Counted from the first letter of the stretch, positions 44,055-52,273 are shown. The stretch: 64,000 nt of DNA from Rhodospirillales bacterium URHD0017 (GCA_900110395.1 FODP01000003.1:1-64000); one strand, 5' to 3'. Numbers and translations: made by a program. The notes: a model not told the origin generated them from the letters alone.

Positions 44055-44398
44055 TCCTTGCCAGGAAGTTCGGCCTCGATTCCAGGAGCGTGCAATCGCT
44101 CGTCGAGCAGGCTGAACGGGTGATGCAGCGCTCGGCGCAGTACTTTCCCTTCACGCAACGGATCTGCCGGGACGCCAGCGCCGCGACGCGCGTGCAGATC
44201 ATCGAGATGTTGTGGACGGTCGCCTACTCGGACGGCGCCCTCGATCCGGACGAGGATGCCCTGATCCGCCAGGTCGCCGGGCTGATAAAGGTGTCGGACT
44301 GGGAACGCGGCGCCGCGCGGAAGAGAGCGTTGGAGAAGCTGGAGGCGACCACCGAGCCCGCCGGGCCTGCTCTCCTTCATGCTCCTCTCACCTGCTAG
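44055..44398 (+). pseudogene. TerB-family protein, 5'-truncated
   Basis: In-frame translation gives ALLARKFGLDSRSVQSLVEQ, then RSAQYFPFTQRICRD, TRVQIIEMLWTVAYSDGALD and PDEDALIRQVAGLIKVSD. This is the second half of a TerB/tellurite-resistance-type helical domain with its acidic DGxxxPxED metal-like loop. The expected N-terminal ~50 residues are missing and the frame runs into the primase-like fragment. A GTG at 44090 could give a shortened 102-residue product. Most likely a gene truncated by rearrangement. Confidence 0.6.
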
Positions 44399-44492
44399 GG
44401 GGAATGTCCATTCGGCTCTCTCCCAAGGAACAGTTGAAGTCTCGACAACCTCAGCTTCCTCGGATCGAGCCGGATGGATTGAAACCTCACAG

Positions 44493-44795
44493 CTAGCGCA
44501 GGCTCAAGATGTAGGCGACAAGCGCGTTGCGCTCCTGGGAGCTGAGCAAGAAGTCGGGCATGAGCGTGTGCTCTACGGCGAGGTAGCGGTCGAGCGAGGC
44601 CGCCGTCGTGCTCGGCCGGGCGGCGATTGCCCGGAAGCTCGGCGCGTTGTCGGTGGCCGTGCTCTGGTTGGGTTCGACGACGTGGCACGCCATGCACCAG
44701 CGGACGGCGAGCCTGCCGCCGACCGAGCGATCCTGCGCGGCCGCCGGAAACGCCAGCAGCGCCAAGGCCAATAACATCGCCAGTGTTATTCGCAT
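44493..44795 (-). CDS. Small exported class I cytochrome c
   Basis: A 100-residue monohaem cytochrome c. The signal peptide is MRITLAMLLALALLAFPAAA. The haem motif WCMACHVV places Cys at 34 and 37 and His at 38. The distal Met ligand lies in HTLMPDFLLS (about 79). The helical C-terminus ERNALVAYILSLR is typical of small cytochromes c. It would carry electrons in the periplasm. No partner oxidoreductase lies adjacent. It is on the opposite strand from the TerB fragment. Confidence 0.92.
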   Translation of the reverse strand: MRITLAMLLALALLAFPAAAQDRSVGGRLAVRWCMACHVVEPNQSTATDNAPSFRAIAARPSTTAASLDRYLAVEHTLMPDFLLSSQERNALVAYILSLR

Positions 44796-45111
44796 CTATT
44801 TCACCCTCCGTAGGCGATCGTTGATTGCAAGCATTGCCACAGCTTGCACACTCTCACCGCGCATGGTGCTGCTGGTTAGATTTTGCTGCCCGCTAGGCGG
44901 GCCTTCTCCTTCGACAGCGGCGCCCCGGACTATTCGCGCAACACATCATGCCCATCATCGGCCTTCAACCGACTCTTGCAACAGTATCGGCACCAAGCCG
45001 ACGCTACTTGGGCCCGCAGGAGCTTCCGCTCCGAAGGGTAAAGAGGTCATTTCGCCGGATCAGCGGTTAGTGTCAAACTGACTCAAAGCGACCCGGGTGG
45101 AGTAAGGGATC
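44796..45111. other. Intergenic region, no gene seen
   Basis: About 316 bases between the cytochrome c start and the PNPOx-like stop. A short palindrome, gcccgc-ta-ggcgggc, lies at about 44890 but has no T-run. Composition is less GC-rich than the flanks. I see no ORF with coding character on either strand and no RNA gene. It probably contains the cytochrome c promoter. Confidence 0.5.
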
Positions 45112-45564
45112 TCACCCCGGCAGTCCACGGCGGCCGCTGATCTGGTCGATGTGGATGCGAAAATACAGGACTTCGAGCGGGCGCTCCTTGCCGTCCACGA
45201 TGGTCTTCACATAGCCGGGTTCCCACCACATCGGGCGACTTCCTTGGAGCAGGGCGTGGGCGTGGGCCCGCGACGCCTCGTGTTCTTCCGTATGCGGCAG
45301 GTCTTCGTATTGCCCGAGAACGACGACGGTTTCCCATTGCTGCGTCGTCACCAGATCGTCCACTTCGACGCAGACCCGGGGATTGGCGCGCATCGCGTCG
45401 ATCTTCTGGCCCTCGGTGGAAATGCTGTAGAGATAGTCGACGTTGTAGGCCAACAGCATCGGCACAATGTAGGGTTGGCCGTCGTGGATGTAGCCTAGCC
45501 GGGCCACGCGCGCGCGCTTCAGAAGGTCGAGACTCGCCTGGCGGGTCATGCTTTCGATCAACAT
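45112..45564 (-). CDS. Pyridoxamine 5'-phosphate oxidase-like flavoprotein
   Basis: A 150-residue split-barrel FMN-binding protein of the PNPOx-like/NimA type. RVARLGYIHDGQPYIVPMLL is the flavin-binding strand. STEGQKIDAMRANPRVCVEV and TQQWETVVVLGQYEDLP follow. It is too short for a biosynthetic PdxH and probably reduces or sequesters nitro- or F420/FMN-linked substrates. ATG 45564 is chosen over one three codons upstream; neither start is decisive. The downstream neighbour on the minus strand is a cytochrome c gene about 320 bp away. Confidence 0.88.
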   Translation of the reverse strand: MLIESMTRQASLDLLKRARVARLGYIHDGQPYIVPMLLAYNVDYLYSISTEGQKIDAMRANPRVCVEVDDLVTTQQWETVVVLGQYEDLPHTEEHEASRAHAHALLQGSRPMWWEPGYVKTIVDGKERPLEVLYFRIHIDQISGRRGLPG

Positions 45565-45661
45565 TGCGATCACCTGGTAAAGTCGACGCTTTCGATTTCC
45601 TTCGGATGGCTCAAGCGGATCACGGTGGAGACGGCGGTCCCTTGAGCTGGATCAACGGCCA

Positions 45662-46009
45662 TCAGAAGAAGTTGTAGCCGCGCAGCCCGTCCCACGGCAG
45701 CTTCAGCGCCGTCACCGTGAGCAACGCGTAGCAGGCGCGGTAGAGCTCGCGCTGGTCGAGCCGTAGCAACCGCCAGCCCAGTCAGGCCAGCTTGCGATAG
45801 GCCTCGTAGCGCCGCGCCAGCACCGCGCCGTTCGACCCCGCGCGCGACGAGCGCGCGCGGCTCAGCGGAAAGAACAGCGTCTCGAGCGGCGCGCTGCCGG
45901 CGAGGAAGCGGCCCGGCTGCAGGAAGGAGAGACCCTCCAACCGGCAGCGCTTCAGGTAGTCGACATAGGCGCTGCCGATGCGAGCGAGAAGCCGCACAGG
46001 CGCCGGCAC
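45662..46009 (-). pseudogene. Hypothetical ORF with in-frame TGA
   Basis: From a GTG at 46009 a frame encodes PAPVRLLARIGSAYVDYLKR and RCRLEGLSFLQPGRFLAGSA to YEAYRKLA, then a TGA at 45784-45782. It continues in frame with LGWRLLRLDQRELYRACYAL and LTVTALKLPWDGLRGYNFF to a second stop at 45664-45662. Both halves have coding-like composition and end in aromatic-rich sequence. It may be one gene with a nonsense mutation, or two short ORFs. It begins 12 bases after the MAPEG stop. No family is recognised. Confidence 0.35.
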
Positions 46010-46020
46010 CGATCGCGGCG

Positions 46021-46416
46021 CTACATCGCCTGCAGCAGCACCCAGGCGATCATGGCCATGCCGATCACCGACACGAACCAGGCGAGCGTACGCAGCCAGG
46101 GCATGCCGACCAGGTAGATCACGGCATAGGCGATCCGGCCCCAGAAGAAGATCATGGCGCCCATCGCCGTGGTCGCATTGGCCTTGCCCGCGGCGGCCGC
46201 GATCAGCACCAGGGCCGCGAACAGGACCAGGTTCTCGATCATGTTGAGATGGGCGCGGCGCGCACGGCCGGCCCAGCCGGTCATCGGAGGCATGTCCTCC
46301 CGGTTGCCGGCCAGGGTCGGCAGGCCGACCTGCTGGTTGGCGCCCACGGCGGCGATCAGCACCTGCACGAAGCACAGGATGGTCGAGAGCAGAAGGTATT
46401 TCAGGTCGGGTGACAT
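46021..46416 (-). CDS. MAPEG family membrane protein
   Basis: A 131-residue four-helix membrane protein. The first helix is MSPDLKYLLLSTILCFVQVL, followed by the MAPEG loop GRARRAHLNMIENLVLFAAL with the Glu-Asn-Leu signature, then AMIFFWGRIAYAVIYLVGM. Family members are glutathione-dependent or eicosanoid-type membrane enzymes. Bacterial members are mostly of unknown substrate. The gene is 33 bp from the upp stop on the same strand, so it may be read from the URC transcript. Confidence 0.9.
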   Translation of the reverse strand: MSPDLKYLLLSTILCFVQVLIAAVGANQQVGLPTLAGNREDMPPMTGWAGRARRAHLNMIENLVLFAALVLIAAAAGKANATTAMGAMIFFWGRIAYAVIYLVGMPWLRTLAWFVSVIGMAMIAWVLLQAM

Positions 46417-46449
46417 TGGCGTTTCTCCCCCTCGTCTTTTCAGGCTCGT

Positions 46450-47088
46450 CTATTTGGTCCCGAACAGGCGGTCGCCCGCATCGCCCAGGCCGGGGACAAT
46501 ATACCCGTGATCGTTGAGCTTGGCATCGATCGCCGCTGCAAACACCGGCACGTCGGGATGGACCTCGGCGAAGGCGCGCGCGCCCTGCTCGGAGCCCAGC
46601 ACGCAGATGAACTTGATGCGCTTGGCGCCCGACTCCTTCAGACGGTCGACCGCGGCGATGGCGGAATGCGCGGTTGCCAGCATGGGATCGCAGACGATGA
46701 CGTCGCGGTCGGAGATGTCCTGCGGGATCTTGAAATAATACTCGACCGCCTGCAGCGTCTTGGGATCGCGGTAGAGACCGACATGGCCGACGCGCGCCAG
46801 CGGCACGAGATCGATGATGCCCTCGGCCAGCCCCAGGCCCGCGCGCAGGATGGGCACCACCACCAGCTTCTTGCCCTCGAGCAGCGGCGCCTTCATCGCC
46901 TCGATGGGCGTGGTGATGTCGCGCTCGACCAGCGGCAGGTCGCGCGTGGCGTCGTAGCCCAGCAGCAGGCCGATCTCGCGCAGCAGCCGGCGGAAGTTGG
47001 TGCTCGACGTCTCGCGGTCGCGCATCTTGCTGAGCTTGTGCTGCACCAGCGGATGGCTGACGACGTGGATCGAATGCGGCAAGGACAT
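46450..47088 (-). CDS. upp: Uracil phosphoribosyltransferase
   Basis: A 212-residue UPRTase of the standard length. Blocks are [65 protein letters not shown] (the PRPP-binding loop) and [14 protein letters not shown] at the end. One change is notable: the usual LDPMLATGGS reads [10 protein letters not shown] here. It converts uracil and PRPP to UMP. Next to URC4 and URC1 it fits the first step of the URC uracil-catabolism route, as well as salvage. Confidence 0.95.
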   Translation of the reverse strand: MSLPHSIHVVSHPLVQHKLSKMRDRETSSTNFRRLLREIGLLLGYDATRDLPLVERDITTPIEAMKAPLLEGKKLVVVPILRAGLGLAEGIIDLVPLARVGHVGLYRDPKTLQAVEYYFKIPQDISDRDVIVCDPMLATAHSAIAAVDRLKESGAKRIKFICVLGSEQGARAFAEVHPDVPVFAAAIDAKLNDHGYIVPGLGDAGDRLFGTK

Positions 47089-47109
47089 CTCTATCTCCCC
47101 AAAAACCCT

Positions 47110-47177
47110 GTCATCCCGAGCGTAACGAGGGACCTTTGCTCAAGGTCTCAAAGGTCCCTCGCTACGCTCGGGATGAC
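47110..47177. repeat. Near-perfect palindrome between upp and the URC4 gene
   Basis: Two 29-base arms (47110-47138 and 47149-47177) are reverse complements with a single mismatch, separated by ten bases. They begin gtcatcccgagcg and end cgctcgggatgac. In RNA this would be a very stable hairpin between the URC4 stop and the upp start. It resembles a dispersed genomic repeat and could also reduce read-through from URC4 into upp. Confidence 0.9.
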
Positions 47178-47201
47178 AACGGTGCTCTCTCGACGAATCG
47201 C

Positions 47202-48347
47202 TTAAAACACAGTGCCGTCGCTCACGACAGCAATCGGCGGGCCGCCGCCCGGACGGCGCTCGGCGGCAAGCACGCGGCCGGCGAACCAGGTGCCGGCCTC
47301 CAGCACTTTCACCAGCGGCAAGCGCTCGGCATCGAGGCCGAGATGGCCGCGCACGTGTTGGGCGATGCGATCGAGCAGCGCTACCGTCAGCGCTCGCCAC
47401 TCCACGATCGGCTCGTCGCCTGCAGCAAAGGCCTTCTCCAGCAGAGCCTTCTGCTTGGGCCTGAGCGCCCCGGCATCGACCAGCAGGCCGCCGTTGCGAT
47501 ATTCGGGCAGGCCGGTGAGCTCATCGAGGGCTGTCACCTTGAGGCCCGCGCCCTCGATCGGCTCGACCAGGGAATAGGACAGCCACTGGGACAGTTTGTG
47601 GAACGGCACCCAGCCGATGGCCGCGTGCTGCCAGACGTCGCCCATGGGCAGCGGCCAGATCGGCGACAGCTTGTCGAGCACGGCGGCCAGGATGCTCGCC
47701 GCCTTCACCTCGGGGCCCGCGACGAGGTCGAACAGCTCGCCCGGTCGCGACAGTCCGACGCCGCCCAGCTTGCGCAAAAGCTCGGCGCGGCCTTCCAGCC
47801 CGGTCAGTGGATTGTGCGCCTTCACCTGGAAGCCCATGGCGATGTCCATCGGCGTCAGCGTGCTCAGCCGCTCGGCATCGACGCGCAGCGGGTCACCCTT
47901 GGCGTCGCGACTGAACGCTCCGTTGGCGAACATGTGGAGGCTGGCCACGCCCAGCCCCTCGGAGCGCGCATAGGTCTCGCCGGTCCCCGGCTCGCGGAAA
48001 GACCAACTAGGTCCCGCGCCGGCATCGAGCAGCACCGACACCACGGCAAGGTCCATGCGCCGGCGCGCGATCTCTTCCCTTGGCAGTCCGGACAAGCGCT
48101 CGGCCAGCGCCGGCCAGCGATCGCGGCCACCGGCCTCGAAGTGCCGCCAGCGCGAATGGAACGGGATCGCCGCCGGATTGGCGAAGCGCTGCCGCGTCAC
48201 GCCGAGCGTCGCCTGCACCGCGGCCTCAAGCCCGTTGGGGTCGACCGAGAACCAGGCCGATCGCCCGTCCTCGGCATATTTCAGCATCGCCTCCGCCCGC
48301 TCGCGGATCGCCGCGGGCGTGCGCAGGTACGCAAGGGAGTCTGTCAT
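47202..48347 (-). CDS. URC4/Urg3-like protein (DUF1688), uracil catabolism
   Basis: A 381-residue DUF1688 protein. Recognisable segments are LRTPAAIRERAEAMLKYAE, HSRWRHFEAGGRDRW, RMDLAVVSVLLDAGAGPSW and LPEYRNGGLLVDAGALRP. DUF1688 is the URC4/Urg3 family, required with URC1 and uracil phosphoribosyltransferase for the URC pyrimidine-degradation route first described in yeast; its exact reaction is not established to my knowledge. The gene lies between upp and URC1 on the same strand, with palindromes in both junctions. Its ATG is only two bases from the 48350 palindrome. Confidence 0.9.
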   Translation of the reverse strand: MTDSLAYLRTPAAIRERAEAMLKYAEDGRSAWFSVDPNGLEAAVQATLGVTRQRFANPAAIPFHSRWRHFEAGGRDRWPALAERLSGLPREEIARRRMDLAVVSVLLDAGAGPSWSFREPGTGETYARSEGLGVASLHMFANGAFSRDAKGDPLRVDAERLSTLTPMDIAMGFQVKAHNPLTGLEGRAELLRKLGGVGLSRPGELFDLVAGPEVKAASILAAVLDKLSPIWPLPMGDVWQHAAIGWVPFHKLSQWLSYSLVEPIEGAGLKVTALDELTGLPEYRNGGLLVDAGALRPKQKALLEKAFAAGDEPIVEWRALTVALLDRIAQHVRGHLGLDAERLPLVKVLEAGTWFAGRVLAAERRPGGGPPIAVVSDGTVF

Positions 48348-48349
48348 GC

Positions 48350-48408
48350 GGAGCGCGGACCTCCAGGTCCGCTCATAATCATGATGCGGACCTGGAGGTC
48401 CGCGCTCC
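48350..48408. repeat. Perfect palindrome overlapping the URC4 leader
   Basis: Two perfectly complementary 23-base arms (48350-48372 and 48386-48408) flank 13 bases. On the minus-strand transcript the second arm contains GGAGG, 12 bases before the URC4 start codon at 48347, so folding would bury the only ribosome-site-like sequence. It fills almost the whole URC1-URC4 gap. A degraded relative lies at 38876. Confidence 0.9.
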
Positions 48409-48410
48409 CA

Positions 48411-49646
48411 CTACTCATCGAGACCCCGCCCCTTGGGCTTGGCGAGCTCGGCCGTCTCCGGCTTCCTGGACGTGAAGTAGCCCGCGGCCTTCTTGGCATC
48501 CATCTCGACCTGGGCGTCGGCGGGGATCAGCTCGTCGGGGATCGGCACCTGTTCGACGATCTCGATACCCTGCTCCCTGAGCGCATCGGATTTCATGTTG
48601 CTCATCGAGGCAAAGCGGTCGATGCGGGCGATGCCCAGCCAATGGAACACGTCGGGCATCAGCTCCTGGAGACGCATGTCCTGCACGCCGGCCACGCATT
48701 CGGTGCGATTGAAGTACTGCGCCGCCGAATCACCGCCGGGCTGACGCTTGCGCGCGTTGTAGACCAGGAACTTGGTGACCTCGCCCAGCGCGCGGCCTTC
48801 CTTGCGATTGTAGATGACGACGCCGACGCCGCCCCTCTGCGCCATCTCGATGCAGATCTCGATGCCATGCGCGAGGTAAGGCCGGCAGGTGCAGATATCG
48901 GAGCCGAACACGTCCGAGCCGTTGCACTCGTCATGGAGACGGCAGGCGATCTTCGTCTCGGGCTTGCCGAGCTTCGCCACGTCGCCGAAGAAATAGATCG
49001 TCGAGCCGCCGATCGGCGGCAGGAACAGTTCCAGGTCGGGTCGCGTCACCAGCTCGGTGTACATGCCCCCGGTCTGTTCGAAGAGCGTGCGACGGAGGTC
49101 GACCTCCTTGACGCCGAAGCGCTCGGCGATGCCGGGCAGCCACCACACCGGCTCGATCGCCGCCTTGGTCACCTTGACGTCGCCCGAGCCGCTCAGGATG
49201 TCGTTGTCGGGCTTCAACCGGCCGGCGGCCATGGCGTCCATGATCTCCGGCATGTTCACGTGCGCCTTGGTGACGGCGATGGTCGGCCGGATGTCCCAGC
49301 CAGCCGCGAGCTTGTCGGCGAACACCTCGGCCACCATGTGGCCCCACGGGTCGAGCGACACGATCTTCTTGGGGTCGAACCAGCTCTCGAACGGGCCGAT
49401 CGGCTCGGCCGGCGAGGTGTTGGTGAAGTCGGGGCGATGGCCGGGCTTCAGCTCCTGCGCCGCAATCGCCAGCGCCCGGTAGATGCCGTAGGAGCCGGAA
49501 TGCACGCCGATGGCATTGCGCTTGGCGGGATCGCCCACGGTGCCCACGACGGGCCCGCGAATCTCGGGATCGCGCGCACCCCAGATCACCGGGGGAGCCG
49601 CCTGGCCGCCCTGGGAGGGGTGGGTATTCAGTCTGATGTGAGCCAT
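48411..49646 (-). CDS. URC1-type GTP cyclohydrolase II-like protein, uracil catabolism
   Basis: A 411-residue protein with a RibA-like catalytic core. The zinc triad is in ACRLHDECNGSDVFGSDICT followed by C, i.e. the DEC-x8-SxxCxC pattern of GTP cyclohydrolase II. YNRKEGRALGEVTKFLVYNA is the second conserved block. Residues 1-200 form an N-terminal extension (VIWGARDPEIRGPVVGTVG...) typical of URC1 rather than riboflavin RibA. Together with DUF1688 and upp it makes a URC cluster. The ATG at 49646, with GGAAAG upstream, is preferred to one seven codons earlier. Confidence 0.9.
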   Translation of the reverse strand: MAHIRLNTHPSQGGQAAPPVIWGARDPEIRGPVVGTVGDPAKRNAIGVHSGSYGIYRALAIAAQELKPGHRPDFTNTSPAEPIGPFESWFDPKKIVSLDPWGHMVAEVFADKLAAGWDIRPTIAVTKAHVNMPEIMDAMAAGRLKPDNDILSGSGDVKVTKAAIEPVWWLPGIAERFGVKEVDLRRTLFEQTGGMYTELVTRPDLELFLPPIGGSTIYFFGDVAKLGKPETKIACRLHDECNGSDVFGSDICTCRPYLAHGIEICIEMAQRGGVGVVIYNRKEGRALGEVTKFLVYNARKRQPGGDSAAQYFNRTECVAGVQDMRLQELMPDVFHWLGIARIDRFASMSNMKSDALREQGIEIVEQVPIPDELIPADAQVEMDAKKAAGYFTSRKPETAELAKPKGRGLDE

Positions 49647-49753
49647 GTGCTTTCCGAAATGCCCCAAAAGGCGGGAAAGCGAGGCATCTTAGGCCCTGTG
49701 GATGACAAAGGGAAGGTGGCGTAAGCGCCTGATCCAACAGGCATTCTCCGGGC

Positions 49754-49791
49754 AAAAAGAGGGGCCCGCTGGACCAACAGCGGGCCCCCTC
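49754..49791 (-). terminator. Rho-independent terminator after the MFS remnant
   Basis: On the minus strand, GGGGCCCGCTG pairs with CAGCGGGCCCC across a six-base loop (arms about 49759-49771 and 49778-49791), immediately followed by TCTTTTT (complement of 49754-49760). It lies about 20 bases past the MFS stop and would end that transcript before the URC genes. Confidence 0.85.
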
Positions 49792-49812
49792 GCCGCCCTT
49801 GCTCCCCGACTC

Positions 49813-50629
49813 CTACTTGAAGAGCACGAAAGCGCTCTTCAGCGTGATCCACACGCCCCAGGCAATGGGAATGCCCACGGCGAGCCACGCCAGGATCGAG
49901 GTGGCGTTGAGCTGCCACCGGCCGATACCCATCGAGCCGGGCGTGACGATGGCGGCTGCATGCGAACGAGCCTGCAGGGCCGCCACCTCCCCCGGCTTCA
50001 TGAACCAGTGCGATGCGAGCGGGCGAACCAGGAAGTTGCACGGGAAGCCCACCACCAGCATCCCGGCCAGGATGTACATGGTGAAGTCGTAGACGAGCTC
50101 GCGCGGCACACCGGCATTGAGCTGCGCCTCGCGGATGTAGTTCACGACCACCGGCCCGACGATGCCCGCCGTCGACCAGGCCGTCAGCAGGCGGCCGTGG
50201 ATGGCGCCGACGAACTGGGTGCCGAAGATGTCGGCAAGGTATGCCGGCACCGTCGAGAAGCCGCCGCCGTACATCGACAGGATGATGCCGAAGAACAGCA
50301 CGAACAGCCTCGCTGCCGATGTGCGCGGTCCATGGCGCCAGCGCATAGAGCGCAATGCCGAGCGCGAAGAACGTGTAGTACGTCATCTTGCGCCCGATCT
50401 TGTCGCTGAGCGACGCCCAGAAGAACCGGCCGCCGATGTTGAACAGCGACAGGAGGCCGGTGAAGCCCGCGGCGATGGCCGCGATCATCGTGCGCTGCTC
50501 GCCGCTCAGCTGGGCGAACTTCAGCTCGGAATGACCGATCAGCGAGCCGCCGAAGATCTCCTGCAGCATGGGCGAGGCCATGCCGATCACACCGATGCCG
50601 GCGCTGACGTTCAGCGTCAGCACCAGCAC
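49813..50629 (-). pseudogene. MFS transporter (OFA-like), C-terminal half, frameshifted
   Basis: The remnant starts inside the protein at [20 protein letters not shown] and continues LLSLFNIGGRFFWASLSDKI with GRKMTYYTFFALG. A one-base shift near 50305 then moves it to the frame with LFVLFFGIILSMYGGGFSTV, PAYLADIFGTQFVGAIHGRL and the last helices to VWITLKSAFVLFK. The pattern matches the second half of oxalate/formate-antiporter-type MFS proteins. The first six helices are gone, replaced by a truncated LysR gene. Doubly disrupted and not functional. Confidence 0.8.
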
Positions 50630-50763
50630 CGGACGCCCAGCATCTCCTCGAGCTGCTTGATGCCGCCCGACAGGCTAGGCTGCGTCACGCCGCACGCCTG
50701 GGCCGCGCGCCCGAAGTGACGTTCACGCGCCAGGGCCAACAGGAATTGCAGCTGCCGCGGCAA
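50617..50763 (-). pseudogene. LysR-type regulator, N-terminal HTH fragment
   Basis: A TTG at 50763 opens [20 protein letters not shown] and [20 protein letters not shown], the canonical LysR helix-turn-helix, but after MLGV the sequence passes directly into the MFS remnant (RCWC, stop). The entire effector-binding domain is missing. The junction at about 50630 is a deletion scar joining a regulator to its probable neighbouring transporter gene. A HTH-only peptide could still be made but is unlikely to be stable. Confidence 0.8.
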
Positions 50764-50853
50764 CGTGCCAAACGCACCAGTGAACGGCGCCGCACAAGCC
50801 ACTGCCCGGCGTGACGACGCGCCAAAACACGGCAAAACCGCCGTCCGCCGTCC

Positions 50854-51240
50854 TCACCAGCTCTCGCGAGTCTCCCGTCCCGGCAGGTCCCGTCCGATGT
50901 CGGCCCAGGCCAACCGGCCTTCGACGCCATAGTGATGGGTCGGCGTCACGGCCTGCGGCTGGTCGAGCGTGCCGGCCGTTATCGCCGTATCGGCGCGCGA
51001 ATCGTACTTGAGATAAAGCGGCGTGCCGCAGACTCCGCAATGGGCGCGCACCGCGATCGGCGACGAACGGAACACGGCAGGCGTGCCGTGCCACACAAGC
51101 GCGCCATCGCCGAACCAAACGAGCGTGGCAAAGCCGCCGCCGGTCCAGCGCCGGCACATGCCGCAATGACAGTGATGGATGTTGCGCGGCGGCGCGCTGG
51201 CGGACCAGCGGACAGCGCCGCACAGGCAGCCCCCCGTCAT
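50854..51240 (-). CDS. GFA-family protein (glutathione-dependent formaldehyde-activating-like)
   Basis: A 128-residue zinc protein with the GFA cysteine pattern: TGGCLCGAVRW, HHCHCGMCRRWTGG and AHCGVCGTPLYLKY. Family members bind zinc through these Cys. The founding Gfa enzyme was proposed to speed glutathione-formaldehyde adduct formation, but most members have unknown roles. The ATG at 51240, which gives MTGGCLCG, is preferred; one five codons upstream overlaps the topoisomerase stop. It is translationally close to topoisomerase IB, an unrelated function. Confidence 0.9.
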   Translation of the reverse strand: MTGGCLCGAVRWSASAPPRNIHHCHCGMCRRWTGGGFATLVWFGDGALVWHGTPAVFRSSPIAVRAHCGVCGTPLYLKYDSRADTAITAGTLDQPQAVTPTHHYGVEGRLAWADIGRDLPGRETRESW

Positions 51241-51244
51241 TACG

Positions 51245-52273
51245 TCAGCCGGCATGACGGGCCACGATACGTGCCAGCAACTCCGCCTGGGTAGCCGGCG
51301 ACTTTGCCTTCCTGGTCCGCTGACGCTTCAACGCCCCTGCTTCGAAAGCGGCGATCACCGAGTCATGGACATAGGAGGTGCGACACACCGTGGGCGTGTT
51401 CGCCAGCTCCTCGGCGATCCCGATCACCGCGTCGCGTACCTGGCGCCGGCGCTGTCGCTCGCTGTCGGCAGGCTCGGTGGCCGCGAGCGCCTTCAAGGCC
51501 GAAGCGGAGGCGACCAGCGTGCGGAAATCCTTCAGCGAGATGCGCCTGCCGGCGATCTCCTGCAGGAAGGCGTTGACCTCGGCCGCGCGCACCGGGCGCA
51601 CGACGTCGCCATCGCGGCACTGGAACAGGCGCCGGCCCGGCAGCTCGAGAAGACGCGTCACGGCCGCATGGAGGCGCGCGCTTTTCGCTTCCTTGCTGAT
51701 GATCTTGCCGCCCTTGGCCTTGAACGACAGCGTCACCACCGTCTTGTCGGCGAGCCTGACGTTCGACTTCAGCAGCGTCGTGGCGCCCCGCGTGCCACGC
51801 TCGCGGGCATATTCCTCGCCGCCGGCGCGGATCGCCGTGCGGCTCACCAGCTCGACGACCGAAGCGGCAACGAAGCGCCGATCGATCTCTTCCGACGACA
51901 GGCAGCGGCCGACCGCGCGGCGGATCGCCGGCAGCGCCTTAGCGAGACCGGCGAGCCTGCGCGCCTTGAGCGCCTCGCGGACTTCCGCCCACTTGGGATG
52001 ATAGCGGTATTGCAAGCGGCCAGCGGCATCCTCACCGACCGCCTGCAGATGGGCGGCCGGATCGGCGGCAAACCGGGCATTGATGTAGGCCGGCGGCACG
52101 GCCAGGGCTTTCAGCCGGCCGATTTCCGCGCCATCGCGCACGACGGCGCCGGACGGCGTGACGAAGGCGAAGCCCTTGCCGCAACGGCGGCGCCGGAAGG
52201 TCAGCGCCTCTGGGCCGACGATCACAAGGCCCTTTTCCTCGGCAAGCCGAGCGACGGTCGAGCGCTGAGACAT
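51245..52273 (-). CDS. DNA topoisomerase IB (poxvirus/eukaryote-like)
   Basis: A 342-residue type IB topoisomerase. The N-terminal DNA-binding part includes FRRRRCGKGFAFVTPSG and VPPAYINARFAADPAAHLQA, with QYRYHPKWAEVRE. Catalytic elements are LLKSNVRLADKTVVTLSFKAKG (Lys region), RISLKDFRTLVAS and the active-site Tyr in NTPTVCRTSYVHDSV. It nicks and reseals duplex DNA through a 3'-phosphotyrosine to relax supercoils. The start MSQRSTVARL is chosen over an upstream in-frame ATG. It is divergent from the hybrid kinase gene. Confidence 0.92.
   Translation of the reverse strand: MSQRSTVARLAEEKGLVIVGPEALTFRRRRCGKGFAFVTPSGAVVRDGAEIGRLKALAVPPAYINARFAADPAAHLQAVGEDAAGRLQYRYHPKWAEVREALKARRLAGLAKALPAIRRAVGRCLSSEEIDRRFVAASVVELVSRTAIRAGGEEYARERGTRGATTLLKSNVRLADKTVVTLSFKAKGGKIISKEAKSARLHAAVTRLLELPGRRLFQCRDGDVVRPVRAAEVNAFLQEIAGRRISLKDFRTLVASASALKALAATEPADSERQRRRQVRDAVIGIAEELANTPTVCRTSYVHDSVIAAFEAGALKRQRTRKAKSPATQAELLARIVARHAG

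Noticed and set aside
44885-44905. Possible terminator (gcccgc-ta-ggcgggc) in the 44796-45111 gap
   Set aside because: A two-base loop cannot close and no T-run follows. It is treated as a chance palindrome.
47136-49724. Long plus-strand ORF (862 codons) through the URC region
   Set aside because: It is antisense to clear URC4 and URC1 genes and contains Arg/His/Gly-rich shadow sequence without motifs. High GC content creates such long empty frames.
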